Source of the DNA: an uncultured Methylotenera sp. | GTDB taxonomy: Bacteria; Pseudomonadota; Gammaproteobacteria; Burkholderiales; Methylophilaceae | Direction: 5' to 3' | Length of the DNA: 25,837 nucleotides | NCBI GenBank assembly: GCA_937957775.1 | Contig: CALFXV010000047.1 | Location: forward strand, 1 to 25,837 | Shown here: in pieces, positions 7,831 to 14,992 of the stretch | How the letters are laid out: every line of letters starts with the position of its first letter | Position numbering within the stretch: the stretch's first letter is position 1 | Translations under genes and position numbers: made by a program | Notes under the pieces: model-generated | Told to the model about the DNA's origin: nothing | Databases searched by the model: none | What the model saw: the letters and a program-made list of their open reading frames with translations, nothing else

Positions 7831-8661
7831 ATGAACAGCAACGCATACAGTTTTGAGTTTTTCCCGCCAAAGACTGCAGAAGGCATGGCGACGCTGCGCG
7901 ACGCCCGTGCAGAGCTGGCCAAATTCAATCCCGAGTTTTTCTCCGTGACGTTTGGGGCGGGCGGTTCAACGCGCGACCGAACCATGGAAACGGTGTTGGA
8001 CATTCAGCAACAAGGCTTAGCAGCGGCACCGCATATCTCCTGCGTTTCTTCCAGCAAGGAAGAAATCCGTGCCTTATTGCAAGCTTACCAAGCCAGTGGC
8101 ATCAAGCGTTTGGTGGCCTTGCGCGGCGACCTGCCATCGGGTGAAGTGAGCGCGGGCGACTTTCGCTACGCATCGGAATTGGTCGCCTTCATACGCGCTG
8201 AAACCGGTCAACATTTTCACATCGAAGTGGCGGCCTACCCAGAGTTTCATCCAGAAGCGAAGAGCCCGGCGGCCGATGTCTTGAATTTAAAACGCAAGAT
8301 GGATGCCGGTGCCAATTCGGCCATTACCCAATATTTTTATAATGCCGATGCCTACTTTCACTTTATCGATCAGTGCGCGGCGGCTGGTATTAATGCGCCT
8401 ATCGTGCCTGGCATTATGCCTATATATAACATCACGCAATTGGCACGCTTTTCCAATGTGTGCGGTGCGGAAATTCCTAGGTGGTTAAGACTGCGCTTAG
8501 AAGAGTACGGCGATGACATGGCTTCATTGCGCGCTTTTGGCATAGACGTGGTGACGGATTTATGTGAAACCTTAAGGGTTTTTGGCGCGCCCAGTTTGCA
8601 TTTTTACACCTTGAATCGTGCCGGTGTGATTAGCAACATCATAGGCAATTTGCCCGATTAA
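7831..8661 (+). CDS. metF: Methylenetetrahydrofolate reductase
   Basis: The FAD-dependent enzyme reduces 5,10-methylene-THF to 5-methyl-THF, the methyl donor for methionine synthase. The 276 residues fit the bacterial single-domain form, a TIM barrel. The start has the diagnostic FEFFPPKT (8-15) with catalytic E9. Other landmarks are FGAGGSTRDRT (41-51), the FAD-binding segment ALRGDLP (96-102, D100), FHIEVAAYPEFHP and ITQYFYNAD, with PIVPGIMPI near the end. It abuts the membrane-protein gene upstream with zero spacing and lies downstream of ahcY, so the pathway enzymes of homocysteine remethylation are side by side. Confidence 0.97.
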   Translation: MNSNAYSFEFFPPKTAEGMATLRDARAELAKFNPEFFSVTFGAGGSTRDRTMETVLDIQQQGLAAAPHISCVSSSKEEIRALLQAYQASGIKRLVALRGDLPSGEVSAGDFRYASELVAFIRAETGQHFHIEVAAYPEFHPEAKSPAADVLNLKRKMDAGANSAITQYFYNADAYFHFIDQCAAAGINAPIVPGIMPIYNITQLARFSNVCGAEIPRWLRLRLEEYGDDMASLRAFGIDVVTDLCETLRVFGAPSLHFYTLNRAGVISNIIGNLPD

Positions 8662-8671
8662 AGCCGCGCAT

Positions 8672-8695
8672 ATGGCCGCCTTGTTAGGCGGCCAT
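8672..8695 (+). other. Stem-loop downstream of metF
   Basis: ATGGCCGCC (8672-8680) and GGCGGCCAT (8687-8695) form a perfect 9-bp stem with a 6-nt loop, extended by outer CCGC/GCGG pairs. There is no T-run after it, so it may protect the metF mRNA 3' end rather than terminate. The true terminator follows at 8716. Confidence 0.55.
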
Positions 8696-8715
8696 TGCGG
8701 ATTGTAGGCATAAAG

Positions 8716-8747
8716 AAACCGACCAGTGCTTAGTGCAGGGTCGGTTT
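8716..8747. terminator. Bidirectional terminator between convergent metF and smg
   Basis: AAACCGACC (8716-8724) pairs with GGTCGGTTT (8739-8747), with T-rich tails on both strands. One stem arm encodes the final residues of Smg, and the smg stop codon lies in the loop, so the hairpin serves both converging transcripts. Confidence 0.85.
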
Positions 8748-9203
8748 TTCTGTTTGGTTTAAGGCATCTTCAATAAACAAGTAATCTCTGGTTTTATCTG
8801 CACCGGTTTTTCCTGCACCCCATGTCGTCATCAATACGATCCAGCGCATTTCTTCTATATTGATTTTTAGTTGCGACAAGTTCATGGCCAGGTCCAGCAC
8901 CAATTCGCGCTGGGCAGTATTGAGTATATTGGCTTGGGTTAAAAAGACGACCAGACCTAAACTTTCAGCGCTGATTTTTCTGCGTTCGTCCTCAGTAAAA
9001 ATGCGTGTGCTGTGCGACTGGGCTTTGCTGTAAATGTCGCCTTGTTCGGTCATGCGTTCCAGCTCACTAAACCAATTGAACGCACTGTTGATATCGTATT
9101 CCGCAAACCCGGCTGCCGACAGCTCTTTGGATAAGGTGTCTTGGTCAAGTCTAAACTGCGTGTCTATGTAGTTTTCAAACATATAAACCAATACTTCAAA
9201 CAT
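8730..9203 (-). CDS. smg: DUF494 family protein Smg
   Basis: The 157-residue soluble protein of unknown function begins MFEVLVYMFENY and carries the acidic helices and KLVL-like ending characteristic of DUF494/Smg, including ELSAAGFAEYDINSAFNWF and IEEMRWIVLM. It lies directly downstream of dprA, the usual proteobacterial dprA-smg order (topA often follows in other genomes but not here). AAGGATCAACATC precedes the ATG. The last six codons and the stop are embedded in the transcription terminator. No catalytic motif is recognised; a link to DNA processing is only inferred from the neighbour. Confidence 0.9.
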   Translation of the reverse strand: MFEVLVYMFENYIDTQFRLDQDTLSKELSAAGFAEYDINSAFNWFSELERMTEQGDIYSKAQSHSTRIFTEDERRKISAESLGLVVFLTQANILNTAQRELVLDLAMNLSQLKINIEEMRWIVLMTTWGAGKTGADKTRDYLFIEDALNQTEKPTLH

Positions 9204-9282
9204 GATGTTGATCCTTAAGAAATGTTATTTTTCAATTAAGTAAGGTGGTTTATGCATCCATCTAAAATGACTAAATCGTCAA

Positions 9283-10380
9283 CTACACAATCTGTTGGTA
9301 TTGTCCGCCAGCTAGGCCAGTGATTCTCCCTTCTAATTCCAATAGTGTGAGCATGGATGAAAGCCTGCTGACCGTCAAGCCAGTCAATTGCACTAAACTT
9401 TCGATAGAGATAGGCTCATAAGCCATGGCATCCAACAGCCTTTGCTGATCCTGGTCGGTCGGTGAATTTTCTGCCGCTAGCGGTGCGCTGACGGCTTTGC
9501 TTAAATTTAATTCTTCGACGATATCTTGCAAACTGTCGACCAATTTCGCCCCTTGTTTAATCAGTTGGTGACACCCTTTGGCCAGTGGCGAATGAATGGA
9601 GCCGGGTATGGCAAACACTTCGCGACCTTGTTCGGCACTTAAGCGCGCGGTGATTTGCGAGCCGCTTTTTAGGTTGGCTTCGACCACTAGGCAGCCCAAG
9701 CTAAGGCCGCTAATCAATCGGTTGCGCCTGGGAAAATTTTGCGGCTTGGACAGCGTGCCCAGGGGGAATTCAGAAATAATTAAACCACTGCTGGCAATCT
9801 GGTGCGCCAGATCTCGGTGCTGGGCAGGGTAGACCATGTCCAAACCGGTGCCGACCACAGCGATGGTGTCGCCCTTGGCTTTGAGTGCGCCGCGGTGGGC
9901 GGCCCCGTCTATGCCTAAGGCGAGGCCGCTGACTATGCATAGTCCGTGCTCGGCTAAACCTTGGGCAAACGCCTCGGCATTTTTTTCACCTTGTACCGAG
10001 GCATTGCGGCTACCAACGATGGCGATGCTTAATTTGTTGAGTAGCGCGAGATTGCCTTTTGCATAAAGCAAGGGCGGTGGGTCGGCGATTTCCAGCAAGG
10101 CTTTCGGGTAGTCGGCATCGGCCAGCGTGACCAAGTGATTGTTAGCTTGCGCTAGCCAAGTAAGCGTATCTTCTAGGCCAGTTTGATCCACCCCTAGCCC
10201 TATCTCTAGGGCAATTTTTTCAGACACGACCGCCCTTAATTCTTTGAATTTTTTGCGGTAAATTTCACTTGGGCTGCCAAAGGTTTTGAGCAGTTGGCAA
10301 AATGTTTGGCAGCCTAAGCCTTCTATCTGGCTTAAGCTAAGCCACTGTAATTTTTCTAGTGTAGCGGCGCTGTCATCCAT
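9283..10380 (-). CDS. dprA: DNA processing protein DprA
   Basis: DprA binds incoming single-stranded DNA during transformation and loads RecA. The 365 residues show an N-terminal helical SAM-like region (about 10-75), the extended Rossmann fold with IVGSRNAS (121-128), SGLALGIDGAAHRGAL (151-166), FPRRNRLISGLS (216-227) and GSQITAR (240-246), then a C-terminal winged-helix DprA_WH domain (about 305-365). The fold's key glycine and arginine positions are intact, so the gene looks functional. It follows the LysM gene by only 9 nt and precedes smg. Its presence alone does not establish natural competence. Confidence 0.95.
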   Translation of the reverse strand: MDDSAATLEKLQWLSLSQIEGLGCQTFCQLLKTFGSPSEIYRKKFKELRAVVSEKIALEIGLGVDQTGLEDTLTWLAQANNHLVTLADADYPKALLEIADPPPLLYAKGNLALLNKLSIAIVGSRNASVQGEKNAEAFAQGLAEHGLCIVSGLALGIDGAAHRGALKAKGDTIAVVGTGLDMVYPAQHRDLAHQIASSGLIISEFPLGTLSKPQNFPRRNRLISGLSLGCLVVEANLKSGSQITARLSAEQGREVFAIPGSIHSPLAKGCHQLIKQGAKLVDSLQDIVEELNLSKAVSAPLAAENSPTDQDQQRLLDAMAYEPISIESLVQLTGLTVSRLSSMLTLLELEGRITGLAGGQYQQIV

Positions 10381-10389
10381 GGCCTAGGC

Positions 10390-11421
10390 TCACTTTGGGC
10401 TAAGCACGCTGTCCAATTTGTTGACCGGTTCGCTGGCTTGCATGATGAGCGCGTAAGACACGCGTTCAAACACGCGAAACACCATCAGCACGCCTATGCG
10501 TTCATCGGGCAAATGTATCTGCTTATTGGCTTGCTCTGCTTGAGGGTTTTTGATGGCGCGACCGGCTCTATTGATGCTTAGCACGTGACCTAATTCCAGC
10601 CCCGCCTCGGCGCCACGATTGATGGCGACAACGCTAAGTGGACCGGCTTCTTCCACGCCGCTGTAGATACTGATAATGCGTCCAGCAATAGCGGTTTCAG
10701 GGGCGTGCGGCACGAAGTTAGTTAGTGCTTGCTCAGGTGAGCGAACCAGCAATCTGTCGCCACTGAATACTTCCTCGGTGGCTGAGACTATTTCTGCGCT
10801 GGCCGGCGAGCCGAACTGCTTGATCAGCACCTCACCTAAATAGCGCGCTTCTTTACCCAACACTTCCTTGCTGTCTGGGTCGATGAGGTTTTCCGTTTCG
10901 CGGACTATTTGCCAATTTGGCCCGTCCTCGGGCTCGATGCTGTCCACATAAATGCGCGTACCAGGGCTTAGCACCAAGCGTTCGTCTTGTGCGGCTAAGA
11001 TGCGTGCTGAGTTAGTTGCGGCGCCTTTTTCGATGACCGTAGCTTGATTTAAAAATGGCTTAATCGCAGTGAGGTTGAGTGTAGGAATGGCGGCTTGCGC
11101 CAGTGGTTCTACCTGAACGCCGGGCTCCAAGGTGACGCTCTCAAGCAGCAATTTTAGTTGCGGGCTGCCACTGGACATGTCTAGGTAAACGACGTTGCCA
11201 GGGTAAATCAAATGCGGGTTTTTTATTTCGCTGCGATTAAGTTGCCAAACTTTTGGCCATTGCCAAGGGTCTTTTAAGAATTGGCCAGCAATGCCCCACA
11301 AGGTGTCGCCTTTAACCACAACGTGACGATCAGGATGCTGGTCATTTAACAGAATTTCATCGGCCAAGGCAGTTAAGCTTATGCAACAAAACAGCAGCAG
11401 CGTTATAATGTGGCGAGACAT
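10390..11421 (-). CDS. LysM-domain exported protein
   Basis: I start the gene at the ATG at 11421 (343 residues) because it opens a clean signal peptide (MSRHIITLLLFCCISLTALAD) and AAGG lies 9 nt upstream; a further-upstream start at 11511 would put 30 non-signal residues in front. A LysM domain at about 33-82 (VVVKGDTLWGIAGQFLKDPWQWPKVW) should bind peptidoglycan. The remaining ~260 residues resemble the uncharacterised C-terminal region of the betaproteobacterial LysM proteins encoded before dprA. No hydrolase motif is present, so a structural or anchoring role in the envelope is likely. It is divergent from def. Confidence 0.88.
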   Translation of the reverse strand: MSRHIITLLLFCCISLTALADEILLNDQHPDRHVVVKGDTLWGIAGQFLKDPWQWPKVWQLNRSEIKNPHLIYPGNVVYLDMSSGSPQLKLLLESVTLEPGVQVEPLAQAAIPTLNLTAIKPFLNQATVIEKGAATNSARILAAQDERLVLSPGTRIYVDSIEPEDGPNWQIVRETENLIDPDSKEVLGKEARYLGEVLIKQFGSPASAEIVSATEEVFSGDRLLVRSPEQALTNFVPHAPETAIAGRIISIYSGVEEAGPLSVVAINRGAEAGLELGHVLSINRAGRAIKNPQAEQANKQIHLPDERIGVLMVFRVFERVSYALIMQASEPVNKLDSVLSPK

Positions 11422-11524
11422 ACAGAGCAACCTTAAATGAAAAACAGTGAGCTCAAGTATACGATTAAATGGCCGCACTGAACCAGCGAAAGCGGTTTTA
11501 ATTTCGCCCATTTAAGCGTCAGCT

Positions 11525-11538
11525 CCCTGCCCGCAGGG
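11525..11538 (+). other. Small GC hairpin in the def leader
   Basis: CCCTG-CCCG-CAGGG precedes GGCATTTTTG, 30 nt before the def ATG, inside the 147-nt divergent spacer to the LysM start. A TATAAT (11404-11409) reading towards def lies inside the LysM signal-peptide region without a good -35. A leader role is possible but unproven. Confidence 0.3.
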
Positions 11539-11568
11539 CGGCATTTTTGAAAGATAAAAGAGTTTTTT

Positions 11569-12069
11569 ATGGCGATTTTAGACATACTCCATTACCCCGA
11601 TGCTAGATTGCACACCGTGGCGCAACCGGTCAAAGCCGTCGATGCCAGCATCAAGCGTTTAATCGATGACATGGCGCAGACCATGTACGATGCGCCAGGC
11701 ATAGGCTTGGCCGCCACGCAGGTGAATGCCCACGTGCAACTGATTTTGATTGATATCAGTGAAAGCAAAGACGATTTATTGGTCTTGATTAACCCTAAGA
11801 TTACCGAGAAAAGTGGCGAACAAGATTACGAAGAAGGCTGCTTGTCTGTGCCCGGTGTCTACGACACGGTTAGGCGCGCGGACCGTATCACGGTGCAGGC
11901 TTTGGATAGAGACGGCAAGCCATTTACCTTGAAGGCCGAGGGCTTGCTCAGTGTCTGCATACAGCATGAAATGGACCACCTGTTAGGCAAGGTATTCATC
12001 GAGTACTTGTCACCGTTAAAACGCAATCGCATTAAAAATAAAATGCTCAAGCAACGGCGTGATCGTTGA
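11569..12069 (+). CDS. def: Peptide deformylase
   Basis: This metalloenzyme removes the formyl group from the N-terminal methionine of new proteins. The 166 residues include all three motifs: GIGLAATQ (44-51), EEGCLSVPG with metal ligand C91, and QHEMDHL with H133, E134 and H137. The lysine/arginine-rich C-terminal helix ([17 protein letters not shown]) is the one that docks near the ribosomal exit tunnel in E. coli-type enzymes. The AAAAGAG upstream serves as RBS. fmt starts 24 nt downstream, so formylation and deformylation are encoded together. Confidence 0.98.
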   Translation: MAILDILHYPDARLHTVAQPVKAVDASIKRLIDDMAQTMYDAPGIGLAATQVNAHVQLILIDISESKDDLLVLINPKITEKSGEQDYEEGCLSVPGVYDTVRRADRITVQALDRDGKPFTLKAEGLLSVCIQHEMDHLLGKVFIEYLSPLKRNRIKNKMLKQRRDR

Positions 12070-12093
12070 TTTTTTAGTTCTAAGTCCTCCACT

Positions 12094-13020
12094 ATGAAAC
12101 TTATTTTTGCTGGCACGCCAGACTTTGCCGTTCCTGCCTTGGCGGCCTTGATTGCCGCCGGCCATGACATTGTTATGGTCTTAACTCAGCCGGATAGACC
12201 GGCAGGCCGTGGCATGAAATTGAAAGCCAGCCCAGTGAAAGTGCTGGCTGAGCTACATGGTTTAACGGTCTTTCAACCGCTTACATTAAAAGACCCGCAA
12301 GCACAGGCGCGTATCGCCGAGGTGCAGGCTGATGCGATGATAGTCGCGGCCTATGGCTTGATTATTCCGGATAGCACCTTGCATGCCACGCGTTATGGAT
12401 GCTACAACATTCACGCCTCCTTGTTGCCTCGCTGGCGTGGCGCTGCCCCCATCCACCGTTCCTTGTTAGCAGGCGATCAGGAAACCGGTGTGACCATAAT
12501 GGAGGTGGTGGCAGCGCTGGATGCCGGCGCCATGGTCAGCCGAGGGGTGGTGGCGATCAAGGACAGCGATACCACACAAAGCTTGCACGATGCACTAAGT
12601 CATTTGGGCGCGTCTTTGATGGTGGAGGCCATGGCCGACTTGGAAAAAAATGGCCGCTTAGCCGCCACCGCCCAAGATGAAAACTTGGTAACTTACGCAC
12701 ACAAATTAGACAAAGCCGAAGCGGCCATAGATTGGCAGCAGTCTGCGGCGGCGATTTCTCGGCAAGTGCGGGCATTTAATCCTTTTCCGGTGGCGCAAAG
12801 CCAACTAAAAGAACACACCTGCCGCATTTGGATGGCCACCGCCGAAGCCGGCCAAGCTAAGCCCGGAGAAATCGTCGGCCTGCACGATGGCATCCTGGTA
12901 GGTTGCGGCCAGGGTTTGCTGCGCATCACCGAATTGCAAGCGCCGGGAGGCAAGCGCATGCCTGCCGCGTCTTTCGTGCAAGGCCATAATTTGCAGTTGG
13001 GTGATTTTTTTAAGGCTTAG
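12094..13020 (+). CDS. fmt: Methionyl-tRNA formyltransferase
   Basis: The enzyme formylates initiator Met-tRNA using 10-formyl-THF. The 308 residues include an N-terminal Rossmann domain beginning MKLIFAGTPDFAVPAL, the catalytic NIHASLLPRWRGAAP segment (N105, H107) and GVTIMEVVAALDAGAMV containing the catalytic Asp. A C-terminal OB-like tRNA-binding domain (about 205-308) ends with LQAPGGKRMPAASF. It sits in the usual def-fmt-rsmB order and is complete. Confidence 0.98.
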   Translation: MKLIFAGTPDFAVPALAALIAAGHDIVMVLTQPDRPAGRGMKLKASPVKVLAELHGLTVFQPLTLKDPQAQARIAEVQADAMIVAAYGLIIPDSTLHATRYGCYNIHASLLPRWRGAAPIHRSLLAGDQETGVTIMEVVAALDAGAMVSRGVVAIKDSDTTQSLHDALSHLGASLMVEAMADLEKNGRLAATAQDENLVTYAHKLDKAEAAIDWQQSAAAISRQVRAFNPFPVAQSQLKEHTCRIWMATAEAGQAKPGEIVGLHDGILVGCGQGLLRITELQAPGGKRMPAASFVQGHNLQLGDFFKA

Positions 13021-13043
13021 CATGACTGCCCGACCATTTTGCC

Positions 13044-13069
13044 TGCGCAGGGATTAAGTCCCTGGTGCA
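13044..13069 (+). other. Intergenic stem-loop between fmt and rsmB
   Basis: CAGGGA (13048-13053) and TCCCTG (13059-13064) form a 6-bp stem with the loop TTAAG, and outer TGC/GCA pairs. No T-run follows. It may attenuate or stabilise the operon mRNA in this 107-nt gap. Confidence 0.4.
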
Positions 13070-13127
13070 CGTGTTATCAAGTAAAATCAATTAATCTTTA
13101 ACCGCCTTAACATCAAGAAAGCGTCCT

Positions 13128-14432
13128 TTGTACCTATCCCAACAAATTGCAGCCCATGCCGTCAACCTCGTGCTATCAGGACGCAACCTTACCTTAGCTT
13201 TGCCGGCAGCCTTAGCCAGCCACCCCCATGCTACTCCGCAACAACGGGGAGCGGCGCAGGACTTAAGTTACGGCACCTTGCGTTTCTACGGTGAAATCGA
13301 TGCTTACCTCATACAGTTGCTGGAAAAGCCCTTAAGCGATGACCGTGTGCATGCCATCTTATTGGTGGCGCTCTACCAATTGCTGCACGATAAAGCCGAT
13401 GCGTTCACCGTGGTCAATCAAGCGGTGCAAGCGGCGAGCCTACTCAAAAAGCCCGCGCCTAAAGCCTGGGCTAAGGGCTTGGTGAATGCCATTTTGCGTA
13501 ATTTTTTACGGCAACAAACGCAATTGGCCAGCCGCGTCGCTAGCAAAGAAGCGGCGACCTACTCCTACCCGCAATGGTGGATAAACAAACTCAAAGTGCA
13601 ATATCCCTTGCATTGGCAGAGCATGTTGCTTAACGGCAACCAGCACCCGCCCATGACCTTACGCGTCAATTGCAAAAAAATCAGCGTGACGGATTACCAA
13701 CAATTATTAACTCGACAAGGCGTAGAATCCGACCGCCTAGGTGGCCTAGCCTTGGTTTTGAGTAAGCCGGTTGCGGTAGAGAAAATTCCCGGCTTTAACG
13801 ACGGTGTGGTCTCGGTGCAAGATTACGGTGCGCAATTGGCGGCGCCATTGTTGGGTGCAGAAATGCAGCACAAAGTGCTGGATGCCTGTTCTGCTCCCGG
13901 CGGTAAAACCGGCCACATATTGGAATTAGGCTGCAACGATTTAACCGCCTTGGATAGCGACCCCGGCCGCTTGTTAAGAGTGGAAAGCAACCTGCAACGC
14001 TTGCAATTGCAAGCCAAAGTGATGGTCGGCGATGCCGCCTCCAGCGATTGGTGGGACGGCGTGCCTTTCGATCGAATATTGGCCGATGTGCCTTGTACGG
14101 CTTCAGGCATAGTGCGCCGTCATGTCGACATTAAGTGGTTGCGCCGCGAAGCCGACGTGGCCTCCTTCGTCGCGCAGCAAGCTAAAATTCTGCCCAATTT
14201 ATGGCAGATGTTGGCAAAGGGTGGTAAATTACTTTATGTAAGCTGTTCGGTTTTTAATGAAGAAAATCAAGGACAAGTGGACGCATTTTTAAAAAATAAT
14301 GCCGATGCCAAGCAATTGGCATTCGATGTCAGCGCCGTGAGCGGTGCCGATAATGTGACCCATTTGCATGGTCAGCTTATTCCCTCTGCCGCGCACGATG
14401 GGTTTTTCTATGCCTTATTGCAAAAAAATTAA
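13128..14432 (+). CDS. rsmB: 16S rRNA m5C967 methyltransferase
   Basis: RsmB uses SAM to methylate C967 of 16S rRNA. The 434 residues start with an NusB-like RNA-binding domain (about 1-140, with AFTVVNQAVQAA and KGLVNAILRNF), followed by the methyltransferase domain with the SAM-binding DACSAPGGKTGH. The two catalytic cysteines are present: C323 in DVPCTASG and C373 in VSCSVFNEEN. The start codon is TTG at 13128, the only choice that keeps the conserved first helix; CAAGAAA lies upstream. It overlaps the start of the DUF4390 gene, as in related genomes. Confidence 0.96.
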   Translation: MYLSQQIAAHAVNLVLSGRNLTLALPAALASHPHATPQQRGAAQDLSYGTLRFYGEIDAYLIQLLEKPLSDDRVHAILLVALYQLLHDKADAFTVVNQAVQAASLLKKPAPKAWAKGLVNAILRNFLRQQTQLASRVASKEAATYSYPQWWINKLKVQYPLHWQSMLLNGNQHPPMTLRVNCKKISVTDYQQLLTRQGVESDRLGGLALVLSKPVAVEKIPGFNDGVVSVQDYGAQLAAPLLGAEMQHKVLDACSAPGGKTGHILELGCNDLTALDSDPGRLLRVESNLQRLQLQAKVMVGDAASSDWWDGVPFDRILADVPCTASGIVRRHVDIKWLRREADVASFVAQQAKILPNLWQMLAKGGKLLYVSCSVFNEENQGQVDAFLKNNADAKQLAFDVSAVSGADNVTHLHGQLIPSAAHDGFFYALLQKN

Positions 14433-14979
14433 GCTGGTTTTCTTTGCCTTTTGCTTGGCCTTTTTTTCCATGGCAGGGCTTGCGGCGAACAGCAGCATGT
14501 CCGTCAAAAGTGCCGAATTGAAAACACAAGACGACGCTTACGTGCTGAATGCGGATGTCGATATTAAATTTAGCAGCGCGATAGAAGACGCCATCAGCAA
14601 GGGCTACACCTTAAATTTCATCATCGAGTTTCAATTGGCCACGCCAAGAAAATATTGGTTTGATGACGAAATTGCCACCGTGACTCAACGCGTTAGCCTG
14701 AGTTACCATGCGCTCTCCAGGCAATATTTGCTGGTGCGCGGCGAGCAACAAAAAACCTTTGTGCGTTTGGATGAAGCCATCGATGACTTGTCCAGTATCA
14801 GCGACTTAAAAGTTTTCAACAAGTCCCAAGTAGAAAAAGGCGAGCCATACAAGGCCGGTTTTTTGATGCGCTTGGACACAAAGAAATTACCTAAAACGCT
14901 ACAAGGCGATGGCCTGCTTTCGGAAGAATGGACCATGACTACACAGCGTTTTGAATGGCAACCGGCTTTATTCAAATGA
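14410..14979 (+). CDS. DUF4390 exported protein
   Basis: The 189-residue product is counted from the ATG at 14410, which gives a compact signal peptide (CKKIKLVFFAFCLAFFSMAGLAA). ATGs at 14398 and 14368 would only add residues that overlap rsmB further. The mature part is beta-rich, with AYVLNADVDIKFSS, LNFIIEFQLATPRKYWFDDE and YLLVRGEQQKTFVRLDEA, the pattern of DUF4390. Its function is unknown. It is sandwiched between rsmB and the ntrY-like kinase in many betaproteobacteria, and its stop is 13 nt from the kinase ATG. A role as envelope partner of the NtrY sensor is plausible from context but inferential. Confidence 0.85.
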   Translation: MPYCKKIKLVFFAFCLAFFSMAGLAANSSMSVKSAELKTQDDAYVLNADVDIKFSSAIEDAISKGYTLNFIIEFQLATPRKYWFDDEIATVTQRVSLSYHALSRQYLLVRGEQQKTFVRLDEAIDDLSSISDLKVFNKSQVEKGEPYKAGFLMRLDTKKLPKTLQGDGLLSEEWTMTTQRFEWQPALFK

Positions 14980-14992
14980 AACAGCGGGCACG

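Noticed and set aside
11422..11511. N-terminal extension of the LysM protein from the upstream start
   Set aside because: The extension would bury the clear signal peptide that begins at 11421 and ignores the AAGG site just upstream of that ATG.
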